This document shows, piece after piece, positions 35,741-44,523 of a stretch of DNA of 64,000 nucleotides; positions within the stretch are counted from its first letter, which is position 1, and every line of letters starts with the position of its first letter. Below the pieces are notes generated by a model. That model worked only from the letters and a program-made list of their open reading frames with translations, had not been told where the DNA came from and searched no databases. The DNA comes from UBA3700 sp964478025 (GTDB lineage Bacteria; Bacillota; Clostridia; Christensenellales; UBA3700). The DNA is taken from assembly GCA_964478025.1 (NCBI GenBank), contig CAYZGK010000004.1:41309-105308 (forward strand). The letters are read 5' to 3'. The translations under genes were made by a program, and so were the position numbers.

Positions 35741-36394
35741 ATGATAAGAAAAGTTATTCAAATTGATGAAGAAAAATGTAATGGATGTGGACTTTGTGCT
35801 AATGCATGTCATGAAAGTGCAATAGGAATTGTAAATGGAAAAGCAAAATTATTAAGAGATGATTATTGTGATGGTATGGGAGATTGTTTACCTGCTTGTC
35901 CAATGAATGCTATTTCTTTTATTGAAAGGGAAGCATTAGAATATGATGCAAAAGCTGTTGAAGAAAATAAGAAGAAAAAACAAATTAGTTTGAATAAAAA
36001 TGTAGATAAAGAATTCCATGCATCAGAACTTATGCAATGGCCTTGTCAAATAAAACTATTACCAACACGTGCACCTTTCTTTGAAAATTGTGATTTATTA
36101 ATAGCTGCAGATTGTACAGCTTATGCTTGTGCAGATTTCCATAGAGATTATATGGCAGGTAAGGTAACTTTAATAGGCTGTCCTAAACTTGATGATATAG
36201 ATTATTCAGAGAAATTAACTGAAATCTGTAAATTAAATAACATAAAGAGTATCACTGTTACAAGAATGCTTGTTCCTTGTTGTGGTGGTCTAGAATGGGC
36301 AGTAAGAAATTCTATAAAAGATAGTGGTAAAAATATTCCTTTAAGAGTTGTTACATTAACAACAGATGGTGAAGTATTAAAGGAAGAAAATTAA
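35741..36394 (+). CDS. 4Fe-4S ferredoxin-type protein
   Basis: A 217-residue iron-sulfur protein. Its first 60 residues carry two cluster motifs: CNGCGLCANAC (Cys13, 16, 19, 23) and CDGMGDCLPACP (Cys43, 49, 53). The C-terminal part (about 95-200) has CTAYACADF, GCPKLDD and PCCGGLEW cysteines that could bind another cofactor. This matches a family of about 220-250 residues common in anaerobes and annotated only as 4Fe-4S binding. AAGGAG precedes ATG, 9 bases after the DUF6320-like stop, so it is in the same operon. A redox role in the acyltransferase system is inference. Confidence 0.88.
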   Translation: MIRKVIQIDEEKCNGCGLCANACHESAIGIVNGKAKLLRDDYCDGMGDCLPACPMNAISFIEREALEYDAKAVEENKKKKQISLNKNVDKEFHASELMQWPCQIKLLPTRAPFFENCDLLIAADCTAYACADFHRDYMAGKVTLIGCPKLDDIDYSEKLTEICKLNNIKSITVTRMLVPCCGGLEWAVRNSIKDSGKNIPLRVVTLTTDGEVLKEEN

Positions 36395-36441
36395 TTTATA
36401 AAGTTAGAATAATCAACTATTTAGATTAGCAAAGATAAGAG

Positions 36442-36493
36442 AAATTCTCCAAAAAACAAATATGGTAATATTTGTAAATTTGGAGAATTTTTA
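36442..36493 (+). terminator. Two-part intrinsic terminator after the ferredoxin gene
   Basis: Outer stem AAATTCTCCAAA/TTTGGAGAATTT with an inner ACAAATAT/ATATTTGT stem, followed by T residues. Bases 36494-36574 hold nothing else evident. Confidence 0.85.
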
Positions 36494-36551
36494 TTTGTTT
36501 TAATAATCCTTGTATTCTATTGTTTATCAAATATGGTCAAATAGGTGAGTG

Positions 36552-36586
36552 TAGAAATTAAATATTTCTTTTGATATAATCTAAAT
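36552..36586 (+). promoter_or_regulatory. Promoter giving a predicted leaderless mRNA
   Basis: TATAAT (36575-36580) lies exactly six bases before ATG 36587; the -35 (TAGAAA, 36552-36557) is weak. There is no Shine-Dalgarno. Confidence 0.55.
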
Positions 36587-37309
36587 ATGGAAGAAGTTGT
36601 AAGTAAAAAGAAGAAAAGATTAAAAATTTTTAAAGTTGTTTTGTTAACACTTTTTCTTGTTTTTGTTTTAGAATTTTGTTTTATTCATATTTATTTACCA
36701 AATAAGTCTAGAGTGCTTTCTGATGATGAACATATAGAACGAATTTCAAAAAAAATAAAATCTAAGTATATAGATAAAGAAAATAGCAAATATACTAGTT
36801 TTGAAATATATCCTGTATATGATAATAATGATGAATTAAGGTATGCTGTTATAGAATTTCAACCTGAAGGTTTTGTTTATATCAGGATAAATAAAGAAAT
36901 GCTTTTTAATAATGATAGGTTTCTTTCTAAATTTAGTTTATTAAGTATGGGCATGTATAGAAAGTCTTTTGGTTCCTCTTGGGGATTTTGTAGTATTGAT
37001 CCAACTAAAAAAGATGCAAAACAATATTCGGAAAAAATAATATATAAAAATGAAGAAAGATATAAGAATAGCCCATACTATGTAAATAATATTATTGGCG
37101 AGAAGAGATATTTAATAAGTGTAAAAATATATAAAAAAGGTGATGGGTATGAAAACGAAACAATATTAATTCCATGTGTTATAAGAGATGGAGAATATTT
37201 AAATTTATTTTCTAATGAAAAATTCCATGTTATTAATGATTACGCAAATGTAGAGCAAGCTGTATCCTACGACATAAAATTTTTTGCTTGTTCAGAAAAT
37301 AACTTATAA
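36587..37309 (+). CDS. Membrane-anchored protein of unknown function
   Basis: A 240-residue protein. A basic start (SKKKKRLKIFK) leads into one membrane helix (about 15-34); the rest is exported or, if reversed, cytoplasmic, and rich in Tyr, Lys and Asn. No known motif. Its start has no Shine-Dalgarno but is six bases after TATAAT. It precedes the two-component system by about 80 bases and may be an accessory or target of it; that link rests only on position. Confidence 0.7.
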   Translation: MEEVVSKKKKRLKIFKVVLLTLFLVFVLEFCFIHIYLPNKSRVLSDDEHIERISKKIKSKYIDKENSKYTSFEIYPVYDNNDELRYAVIEFQPEGFVYIRINKEMLFNNDRFLSKFSLLSMGMYRKSFGSSWGFCSIDPTKKDAKQYSEKIIYKNEERYKNSPYYVNNIIGEKRYLISVKIYKKGDGYENETILIPCVIRDGEYLNLFSNEKFHVINDYANVEQAVSYDIKFFACSENNL

Positions 37310-37387
37310 ATAATGAAAATAATAATGAAATTTAAGTAATTTTTAGCATTCAAAACTAAAATGAATATATTAAAAGGAGAATTGTTT

Positions 37388-38056
37388 ATGAAATTGCTAC
37401 TTGCTGAAGATGAAAAAGACTTATCTAATACAATTAAGCGTGTACTACAAATTAATAATTATGATGTAGATGCAGTTTATAATGGGGAAGATGCTCTAGA
37501 TATGTTAGAGTATACAACTTATGATGGTGTTATTTTAGATGTTATGATGCCTAAAATGGATGGCTTAACAGTAGTAAAAAAAATGAGAGCAAGAAAAGAT
37601 AATACACCTGTTTTAATTCTTACTGCAAAAGCTGAAATTGATGATAAAGTTTTAGGTTTGGATTTAGGTGCAGATGATTATTTAACAAAGCCATTTGTAA
37701 TTAAAGAATTACTTGCTAGAATTAGAGCTTTAACTAGAAGAACAGGCGATGTTACAACAACGTTAAATTGTGGAAATGTAACATTAAATCCAGGAACATT
37801 TGAATTATCTACAAGTGAAAGTTCAGTAAGATTAACAAGCAAAGAGTATAAGCTTGTTGAATTATTAATAAGAAATCAAGGTGTATTATTATCAACAGAT
37901 AAAATTATGAATTCTGTTTGGGAGTTTGATTCAGAAGCTGAAATAAATGTTGTATGGGTATTTATATCGGCTATAAGAAAAAAACTTGAAAAAATAAATG
38001 CTAATTGTGAAATTAAAGCCGTTAGAGGCGTAGGGTATAGGTTGGAGTTAAAATGA
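37388..38056 (+). CDS. OmpR-family response regulator
   Basis: A 222-residue response regulator. The receiver domain has the acidic pair AEDEKD (7-10), phospho-acceptor Asp51 in VILDVMMPKMDG, Thr and Lys104-like residues (LILTAKAE, YLTKPF). The C-terminal winged helix (about 128-222) has the LTSKEYKLVELLIRNQG and VRGVGYRLE patterns of OmpR/PhoB regulators. ATG 37388 follows AAAGGAG; an earlier ATG at 37361 has no ribosome site. Its stop overlaps the start of a 32-residue membrane protein by ATGA, and the kinase gene follows. Confidence 0.95.
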   Translation: MKLLLAEDEKDLSNTIKRVLQINNYDVDAVYNGEDALDMLEYTTYDGVILDVMMPKMDGLTVVKKMRARKDNTPVLILTAKAEIDDKVLGLDLGADDYLTKPFVIKELLARIRALTRRTGDVTTTLNCGNVTLNPGTFELSTSESSVRLTSKEYKLVELLIRNQGVLLSTDKIMNSVWEFDSEAEINVVWVFISAIRKKLEKINANCEIKAVRGVGYRLELK

Positions 38057-38151
38057 CGTGGATTAGAAGTTATGTAAACTTAGTAATAATGCCATTATTA
38101 GTTGTATTGGCGAGCGTTTTTGGGGTAGTATTAGTCTTAAATAAAAATTAA
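38053..38151 (+). CDS. 32-residue single-pass membrane protein between regulator and kinase genes
   Basis: A small gene of 33 codons. ATG overlaps the response-regulator stop as ATGA; its TAA is one base before the kinase ATG. The product has a short polar head (MTWIRSYVN) then a continuous hydrophobic helix (about 10-28, with IMPLLVVLASVFGVVLVL) ending in NKN. Coupling on both sides, no stop codon within a clearly hydrophobic frame, and exact fit between the two genes support a real peptide. It may modulate the kinase in the membrane; that is inference. Confidence 0.6.
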   Translation: MTWIRSYVNLVIMPLLVVLASVFGVVLVLNKN

Positions 38152-38152
38152 T

Positions 38153-39358
38153 ATGGTAGAGAAGTTACGTAAACGTTTTATATTAATAACAATGCTATCT
38201 GTCATAATAGTTTTATGTACTATTATGGCCGTTATTAATTTGATAAATTTAAATAGGCAAATAAGTTATTCTGATGATTTGCTTGATGTATTAATATCAA
38301 ACGGTGGTTCCTTTAAAGAAGGGTATACAGGAGAAGATAGAGGTATTTTCAATCCTGGATTATCTAAAGAAGTTCCATATGAATCAAGATATTTTTCTGT
38401 TATATATTACAATGATAACTACTATGAGATAGTTAATAATACTATGCTGTCAGATGATGAAATATTACAAATGTCAAAATATGCAGTAAATTCTAAAAAG
38501 CAAAAAGCATTTAATGGCATGTATAGATATAAAAAGGAAGAAACTGAAAAAGGAACTTTAATAGTTTATTTAGATAGTAGTTCTGGGCTTGAAACAATAG
38601 AGAATTTCTTTGTAATAAGTTTTGGTGTATCAATTATTGGAATTCTTGGAGTATTATTCCTTGTTTGGTATTTATCTAAAAAAGTTTTTGCGCCAATTCA
38701 AGAAAATATGCAAAGACAAAAAGAATTTATAACAGATGCTGGACATGAGTTAAAAACTCCACTTACTATTATATCTGCAAATAATGAAATAATTGAAATG
38801 GAACATGGCGAAAGTGAATCTACAAAAATAATAGCAAAACAAGTTCAAAGAATGACCGCAATGGTTAAAAATTTAACTTCGCTTGCTAAGTTAAATGAAG
38901 CTCAAACATTAACAAAACTAGAGGACATGAATTTAACTGATGTAATTGTAGATGTAGCTAGTAATTTTAAAAATAATTTAGAGAGTAAAGAAAGAAAGTT
39001 TGTTTTAAAATTTGATGAAAATGTAAAGTTCCATGGAGATGAAAATTTAATTAGACAACTACTTGGAATATTATTCGAAAATGCTTCAAAGTATGCTATA
39101 ACAAAAACAGTTTTTGATATGCATACGGAAGGTTCAAAAATTTTAATTCAAATTGCTAATGATTCAATAGGTGTGCCTAAGGGAGATTTTGAACAATGTT
39201 TTGAAAGATTTTATAGATCTCCAGAAGCAAGAGGTTCCTCAGTTGAAGGTAGTGGCGTAGGACTTTCTATTGCAAAAGAAATAGTAGAACTTCATAAGGG
39301 AACAATAAAAGCCTTTGGAAGTGGTGATAATGTATTTAATATTTTAATTAAGTTATAA
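38153..39358 (+). CDS. Sensor histidine kinase
   Basis: A 401-residue membrane kinase. Two helices (about 9-32 and 153-174) border an extracellular sensor of about 120 residues rich in Tyr, Asp and Glu. The HisKA domain has the phospho-acceptor His198 in DAGHELKTPLT, followed by ATPase boxes N (LLGILFENASKYA), G1-like (IANDSIGVPKGDF), F (CFERFYRS) and G2 (GSGVGLSIAKEI). There is no HAMP domain; the second helix goes almost directly into HisKA. Partner of the regulator upstream, with the 32-residue peptide between them. Signal unknown. Confidence 0.95.
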   Translation: MVEKLRKRFILITMLSVIIVLCTIMAVINLINLNRQISYSDDLLDVLISNGGSFKEGYTGEDRGIFNPGLSKEVPYESRYFSVIYYNDNYYEIVNNTMLSDDEILQMSKYAVNSKKQKAFNGMYRYKKEETEKGTLIVYLDSSSGLETIENFFVISFGVSIIGILGVLFLVWYLSKKVFAPIQENMQRQKEFITDAGHELKTPLTIISANNEIIEMEHGESESTKIIAKQVQRMTAMVKNLTSLAKLNEAQTLTKLEDMNLTDVIVDVASNFKNNLESKERKFVLKFDENVKFHGDENLIRQLLGILFENASKYAITKTVFDMHTEGSKILIQIANDSIGVPKGDFEQCFERFYRSPEARGSSVEGSGVGLSIAKEIVELHKGTIKAFGSGDNVFNILIKL

Positions 39359-39417
39359 TAACGCTGTTTTATCCTTTAAAATAGTTGTAAAATATTTATG
39401 TTTATAGGAGGCAAAAA

Positions 39418-40791
39418 ATGTTTGGTAAAGATTCATGGGAAGATTATAAAAAAGAAGAGAAAAAGCAAGTAATGGATTTTGCTGATGATTATAAGAAATT
39501 CTTATCTAAAGGCAAAACTGAAAGAGAGTGTGTAAAACTATCAATTGAACTTGCAGAGAAAAATGGGTTTAAAGATATTTCAAAATATAATTATTTAAAA
39601 GCAGGGGATAAAGTTTATATTACAAATAAAGGAAAAAATATTGCTTTAGTAATAATAGGTCAAAAGCCTATTGAAGAAGGCATTCATGTTTTAGGAGCAC
39701 ATATAGACTCACCTCGTTTAGATTTAAAACAAAATCCTTTGTATGAAAAGACAGGTTTTGCATTATTTGATACACATTACTATGGTGGAATAAAGAAATA
39801 CCAATGGGTAACAATTCCACTTGCAATGTATGGTGTAGTTTGTAAAAAAGATGGAACAACTGTAGATATAAATATTGGAGATAATAAAAATGATCCAGTC
39901 TTTGGAGTTTCAGATTTATTAATACATTTATCTTCAGAACAAATGACAAAACCTGGAACAAAACTTATAGAAGGTGAAGCTTTAGATTTAATAGTTGGTT
40001 CAATTCCTCTAAAGGATAAGGATAGTGATAAAGATCCTGTAAAGAATAATATCTTAAAAATTCTTAATAAAAAATATGGAATAGAGGAAGAAGACTTTTT
40101 ATCTGCTGAAATTGAAATTGTTCCAGCAGGTGAAGCAAGAGATTATGGTTTAGATAGTTCTATGATAGCAGGATATGGCCATGATGATAGATCTTGTGCA
40201 TATTCTTCAATAAGAGCATTAATTGACCAAGGAGAATGTGAATACACAACAGTAGCTGTTCTTGTAGATAAAGAAGAAATAGGTTCTGTAGGAGCAACTG
40301 GTGCTCAATCTAAATGGTTTGAAAACACTATAGCAGAATTAATTAATTTAACAGATACTTATACTGACTTAAAATTAAGACATGCTATGCAAAATACAAA
40401 GATGTTATCTTCAGATGTATCTGCAGGAATTGATCCTATCTATACATCAGTTTCAGATAAGGAAAATGCCGCTTATTTAGGAAATGGAATTTGTTTTAAC
40501 AAATATACAGGGGCGAGAGGAAAGAGCGGATGTAATGATGCAATGCCAGAATATTTTGCAAAAATAAGAAGAATATTAGATGATGAAAATTGTCACTATC
40601 AAACAGCAGAACTTGGTAAAGTAGATCAAGGTGGCGGCGGCACAATTGCTTATATTCTTGGTAATTACAATATGTATGTTATTGATGCAGGTATTGCAGT
40701 TTTAAATATGCATGCACCTATGGAAATAATATCTAAAGCTGATTTGTACGAAGCATATAAATCATATAAAGTATTCTTAAAGAATATATAA
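39418..40791 (+). CDS. M18 family zinc aminopeptidase
   Basis: A 457-residue metallo-aminopeptidase. Metal and catalytic marks: GAHIDSPRLDL (His and Asp, about 94-104), GHDDRSCAYSS, DKEEIGSVGATG (the Glu-Glu pair), SSDVSAGIDP and a late MHAPMEI (His). Dodecameric family members trim peptides with neutral or acidic N-termini in the cytoplasm. Length and order fit the bacterial M18 type; AGGAGG precedes ATG. Monocistronic with its own terminator. Confidence 0.95.
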   Translation: MFGKDSWEDYKKEEKKQVMDFADDYKKFLSKGKTERECVKLSIELAEKNGFKDISKYNYLKAGDKVYITNKGKNIALVIIGQKPIEEGIHVLGAHIDSPRLDLKQNPLYEKTGFALFDTHYYGGIKKYQWVTIPLAMYGVVCKKDGTTVDINIGDNKNDPVFGVSDLLIHLSSEQMTKPGTKLIEGEALDLIVGSIPLKDKDSDKDPVKNNILKILNKKYGIEEEDFLSAEIEIVPAGEARDYGLDSSMIAGYGHDDRSCAYSSIRALIDQGECEYTTVAVLVDKEEIGSVGATGAQSKWFENTIAELINLTDTYTDLKLRHAMQNTKMLSSDVSAGIDPIYTSVSDKENAAYLGNGICFNKYTGARGKSGCNDAMPEYFAKIRRILDDENCHYQTAELGKVDQGGGGTIAYILGNYNMYVIDAGIAVLNMHAPMEIISKADLYEAYKSYKVFLKNI

Positions 40792-40825
40792 AATAGAATC
40801 TAAAACATTTAGAGTATAAACGAAA

Positions 40826-40876
40826 AATTGGGGAACATTTTATTGTATTACTATATAAAATGCTCCCCAATATTTT
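40826..40876 (+). terminator. Intrinsic terminator after the M18 gene
   Basis: ATTGGGGAACATTTTAT pairs with ATAAAATGCTCCCCAAT around a short loop, with T run after 40871. Confidence 0.85.
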
Positions 40877-40884
40877 TATAATAA

Positions 40885-40948
40885 GCGCCAAATCACGGAA
40901 TGAAATTGCGCCAAATTGCCGAATTGCTATATTTATACGGCATTTTTT
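40885..40948 (+). repeat. Two-copy direct repeat followed by a second terminator
   Basis: GCGCCAAAT occurs at 40885-40893 and 40908-40916 (23-base period), each followed by a similar C(A/C)CGGAAT/GCCGAAT segment. TGCCG (40917-40921) then pairs with CGGCA (40938-40942) before six T, a second hairpin terminator. Bases 40949-41035 show nothing further. Confidence 0.5.
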
Positions 40949-41035
40949 ATAAAGTTTATATTAGTTTTTGTTCTATATTATTTTAAGTAAAGTACTTAAA
41001 ATAAGCATACTTTAAATAAAAAAACTAAATCTAAT

Positions 41036-42202
41036 TTATAAAACATTTAGAACAAAGAATTTTAAATAATTTGTTTCTTCTTCGCAAAGTAGAGAAGGAT
41101 GGTCTGGTGCTTGAGATTTTATTTCTACGCATCTGACGATTCTACCACTTGCTTTACTTGCTTCTATTAACATTTTTTCAAATAGATTTAATGTCATATA
41201 ATGTGAACAAGATGAAGTAACCAAATAACCACCACTTTTAACAAGTTTAAGACCAAGAATATTTATATCTCTATAACCTCTATATGCATCTTTAACTTCA
41301 GCTGCTGATTTACAAAAAGCTGGTGGATCTAAAACTACAGTATCAAATTGTGTTCCATTATTTTTAAACTCTCTTAGTATTTCAAACACGTCACCGCATC
41401 TAGTTTTTACATTGCTAAAATTATTTAGTTGAGCATTTCTTTCAACATTTTTAATGGCAAGTTCAGATATATCAACAGATAATACTTCTTTTGCACATGT
41501 TGCAGCATTCATGGAAAAACCACCTGAATTGCAGAAACAATCTAAAACAGTTTTATCTTTAGAGTATTTTCTAAGAGCATATCTATTTTCTTTTTGATCC
41601 AAAAAATAACCAGTTTTTTGTCCATTTTTTACATCAACTGACATCTTGATTCCGTTTTCTTCAATTATGATTTCATCATCAACGATTCCGTATAAAATGC
41701 CTTTTGTCTCTATTAGTCCTTCTTTTGCTCTTGTAGCAATATCTGACCTTTCATAGATTCCTTTAGGATTAAACAATTCAACAAGGCAATCAACAATCAT
41801 CTTTTTTCTTTGATCAATTCCTAGACTTCCGCATTGAATAACAAATACATCAGCATATTTATCTATAACAAGGGCAGGTAAATTATCTGCTTCAGCAAAT
41901 ACCATTCTATAACAATTTTTATAGCCTAAAGATAATCTATAGTTATTTGCTTTTGTAATTCTATCTAAATAAAGTTCTTTTGTGTCTTGTGAGTCATCCC
42001 TTATAAATATTCTGACTAATATTTTAGATGCATGATTTATATAACCTTTTCCAATATATTTTCCATCAAATGTATAAACAGTTGCTAGAGCACCATTCTT
42101 GTCTTTACCTTGTATTTTTTGAACTTCATTAGCATAAACCCAAGAATGTCCATTTAGTATTCTTTTTTCTTCACCTTTTTTTAGATAAACTTCGTAACCC
42201 AT
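41036..42202 (-). CDS. RlmI-like 23S rRNA methyltransferase (PUA plus SAM domain)
   Basis: A 388-residue class I methyltransferase of the RlmI/YwbD type. Residues 1-75 form a PUA domain (YLKKGEEKRILNGHSWVYANE). The middle is a spacer, and the catalytic part has VLDCFCNSGGFSM (about 233-245), LSVDISE, and the LDPPAFCKS motif (about 308-316). Expected reaction is methylation of a cytosine in 23S rRNA. ATG at 42202 is chosen because GAGGT lies just upstream; a longer frame to 42241 is less likely. It is read away from the cobW gene and shares the upstream region with it. Confidence 0.9.
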   Translation of the reverse strand: MGYEVYLKKGEEKRILNGHSWVYANEVQKIQGKDKNGALATVYTFDGKYIGKGYINHASKILVRIFIRDDSQDTKELYLDRITKANNYRLSLGYKNCYRMVFAEADNLPALVIDKYADVFVIQCGSLGIDQRKKMIVDCLVELFNPKGIYERSDIATRAKEGLIETKGILYGIVDDEIIIEENGIKMSVDVKNGQKTGYFLDQKENRYALRKYSKDKTVLDCFCNSGGFSMNAATCAKEVLSVDISELAIKNVERNAQLNNFSNVKTRCGDVFEILREFKNNGTQFDTVVLDPPAFCKSAAEVKDAYRGYRDINILGLKLVKSGGYLVTSSCSHYMTLNLFEKMLIEASKASGRIVRCVEIKSQAPDHPSLLCEEETNYLKFFVLNVL

Positions 42203-42250
42203 TTTGTACCTCGAGAAATATATTAACATAATATTTAACAAAAATAGTTA

Positions 42251-42283
42251 AATTATTTATAAATAATTGTGCTAAAATATTAT
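42251..42283 (+). promoter_or_regulatory. Perfect palindrome upstream of the cobW-like operon
   Basis: AATTATTTATAAATAATT (42251-42268) is a perfect 18-base palindrome, 9 bases before a weak -10 TATTAT (42278-42283). In such a place it could be a metal-sensing repressor operator; it is not the classic Zur box. Confidence 0.45.
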
Positions 42284-42308
42284 ACGCATAAAGTAGGAGG
42301 CAAAAATA

Positions 42309-43523
42309 ATGATAAAAGTAGATATTATTTCAGGCTTTTTAGGAGCTGGCAAAACGACTCTTATAAAGAAATTATTTGAATCAAAGGTTTTCAAACAAGA
42401 AAAGGTAGTTTTAATTGAAAATGAATTTGGTGAAATCGGCATAGATGGAACATTTTTAAAGGAAGCTGGAGTAGAGATAAAAGAAATAAATGCGGGATGT
42501 ATTTGTTGCTCACTAGTTGGAGATTTTGAAGCTTCAATAAAAGAATTAATTTCAAAATTTTCTCCAGACAGAATCATAATTGAGCCATCAGGTGTTGGTA
42601 AATTATCTGATATCATAAATGCGGTTGAAAAGGTTAAAGATGAAAATCTAAAAATTAATATTCTAGCTACAGTAGTAGATGCTGGAAAAGCTAAGGTATA
42701 TATGAAGAATTTTGGTGAATTCTTTGTAAATCAAGTAGAAGCTGCAGATACAATTGTTGTAGGTAAAGTAGATAAAGTATCTGAAGATAAATTAGTAGAA
42801 ACTGTAGATGTTATAAAGAGCGTAAATAGTAAAGCTAATGTTATTACAACAGCCATCTCTGAATTAAACGGAGATAAAATTGTTGAGTTCTTGGAAGAAA
42901 AAGCATCACTAAGAGAAGAATTAGTAAAAGAAGTAGAGCATGAGCATCATCATGACGATGACGACGATGATGAAGATGAGCACGATCATCATTGTTGTTG
43001 CGGTCATCACCACCATCATGACGATGAGGATGAAGACGAACATGAGCACCATCATCACGATGATGACGACGATGATGAAGATGAGGATGAACATGAACAT
43101 CACCATCACGATGATGACGATGATGAGGATGAGCATGAACATCATTGTTGTTGTGGCCATCATCACCATCATGACGATGAGGATGAAGACGAGCATGAAC
43201 ACCATCATCACCACCATCACCATGATCATGACGCAGATGAAGTGTTTGTATCATGGGGAATTGAAACACCAAAATCTATAAGTAAAGAGCAATTAACAGC
43301 ATTTTTAGATACTCTATGTGATGAAAATGCAGGATTAGGAATTATCTTACGTAGTAAAGGTATTTTAAAAGCAAGTGATAACGATAAATGGTATTACTTT
43401 GATTTAGTTGCTGGTGATTATGAAATTAGACTAGGAGAGCCAGATTACACAGGAAGAGTTGTAGTAATTGGTTCTAAGCTTGATGAAGACAAAATAGCTG
43501 AATTATTTAATAAGAGAGCATAA
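42309..43523 (+). CDS. CobW/G3E GTPase metallochaperone with long His/Asp repeat region
   Basis: A 404-residue G3E GTPase. Walker A GFLGAGKTT is at 9-17, ENEFGEIGID at 37-46, the metal-binding CxCC motif CICC at 64-67, EPSGVGKL at 92-99 and a GKVDK nucleotide-recognition variant at 152-156. Residues 209-310 are a run of His, Asp, Glu and Cys with two near-identical copies of a CCCGHHHHH unit (229 and 280 onward). The CobW_C domain follows (about 313-404). Family members deliver zinc or cobalt to target enzymes using GTP. AGGAGG precedes ATG. The next gene overlaps by one base. Confidence 0.93.
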   Translation: MIKVDIISGFLGAGKTTLIKKLFESKVFKQEKVVLIENEFGEIGIDGTFLKEAGVEIKEINAGCICCSLVGDFEASIKELISKFSPDRIIIEPSGVGKLSDIINAVEKVKDENLKINILATVVDAGKAKVYMKNFGEFFVNQVEAADTIVVGKVDKVSEDKLVETVDVIKSVNSKANVITTAISELNGDKIVEFLEEKASLREELVKEVEHEHHHDDDDDDEDEHDHHCCCGHHHHHDDEDEDEHEHHHHDDDDDDEDEDEHEHHHHDDDDDEDEHEHHCCCGHHHHHDDEDEDEHEHHHHHHHHDHDADEVFVSWGIETPKSISKEQLTAFLDTLCDENAGLGIILRSKGILKASDNDKWYYFDLVAGDYEIRLGEPDYTGRVVVIGSKLDEDKIAELFNKRA

Positions 43524-44461
43524 TGGAAAAGATACCTGTATTTTTTGTAGATGGATTTTTAGATTCTGGTAAAACAAGTTTTATAACAGACTTAATTGTT
43601 CGTGATTCTGAAGAAGTTAATTATAGAACATTACTTTTAGTTTGCGAACAAGGTGAAGTTGAATATGATGAAACTTTAATGAAAAAAACAATGACAACTG
43701 TTCATTATTTTGAATCAGTTGAAGAGTTTGATTATAAAAAAATTGGAGAGCTTATTAGAACTTCAAATCCAGATAGAGTAATAATAGAAATGAACGGAAT
43801 GTGGGATTTAACAAAATTACAATTCCCAAAGGTTTTGCAACTAGCTCAATTTATTACACTTGTTGATATGACTACATTCCCAGTTTATTTTAATAACATG
43901 AGACAAATGATTACAGATATGTTTAAACGTAGTCATCTAGTATGTTTTACAAAGGTTGAAAAACCAGAGGATTTAGCACAATATCAGACTCAATTTAAGT
44001 TAATTAATAGTAATTGCGATTACTATATTATGGACAATAAGTTTAGAGCTATGGAAGCCTTTGAAGAAGAGTTGCCATATGATGTTAATGCAGATGTTAT
44101 AGAAATTAAAGAACAGGATTATGGAAGATTCTATATAGATACATTTGAGCATAGAGATAGATATAAAGATAAAGTTGTAGATTTCTATGCACATGTAGTT
44201 TTATCCGATAAACTTCCAAAAGGATGGTTTATTGCAGGTAGATTTATAATGAATTGTTGTGCAAACGATATTCAATTATTTGGATTCCCGGTTGTAGATA
44301 ATCTAGGAATGAAATTAAAGGATAGACAATCAGTTAGAATAAAAGCAAAAATAACTTATGAATTTTCTCAGGAATATCAAGAAGAAGAGTTAATGATGCA
44401 TCCTATTGAGATAACACCACTTGGATATAAACTAGACGATGTGCTAAATCTAACTAACTAA
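43523..44461 (+). CDS. CobW-like GTPase fused to a TIGR03943-like C-terminal domain
   Basis: A 312-residue protein. The first about 200 residues form a G3E-type P-loop domain (GFLDSGKT, 11-18; IEMNGMWDL in place of the usual EPSG; FTKVEKPED in place of NKxD), but the CxCC motif of metallochaperones is absent. The C-terminal part (about 215-300) has VVDFYAHV, GRFIMNCCANDIQLFGFPV, resembling the C-terminus of the TIGR03943/DUF1980 membrane proteins that accompany metal permeases. It starts on the stop of the His-rich cobW (TAATG), so both act together, probably in zinc or related metal handling. Confidence 0.78.
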   Translation: MEKIPVFFVDGFLDSGKTSFITDLIVRDSEEVNYRTLLLVCEQGEVEYDETLMKKTMTTVHYFESVEEFDYKKIGELIRTSNPDRVIIEMNGMWDLTKLQFPKVLQLAQFITLVDMTTFPVYFNNMRQMITDMFKRSHLVCFTKVEKPEDLAQYQTQFKLINSNCDYYIMDNKFRAMEAFEEELPYDVNADVIEIKEQDYGRFYIDTFEHRDRYKDKVVDFYAHVVLSDKLPKGWFIAGRFIMNCCANDIQLFGFPVVDNLGMKLKDRQSVRIKAKITYEFSQEYQEEELMMHPIEITPLGYKLDDVLNLTN

Positions 44462-44474
44462 ATTAAAAAAATTG

Positions 44475-44502
44475 CCCAGGCTTTAAAACCTGGGATTTTT
44501 TT
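44475..44502 (+). terminator. Intrinsic terminator after the cobW operon
   Basis: CCCAGG (44475-44480) pairs with CCTGGG (44489-44494), then seven T-rich bases. Confidence 0.85.
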
Positions 44503-44523
44503 CTAAAAATCTAATTTTTTTGT

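Noticed and set aside
40885..40916. Repeated GCGCCAAAT units as a CRISPR-like array
   Set aside because: Only two short copies, 23 bases apart, no spacer structure and no cas genes anywhere in the window.
42844..43281. Long open frames on both strands inside the His-rich part of the cobW gene
   Set aside because: They arise because GAT/CAT-type triplet repeats lack stops in several frames; composition is repetitive and the CobW frame is well supported.
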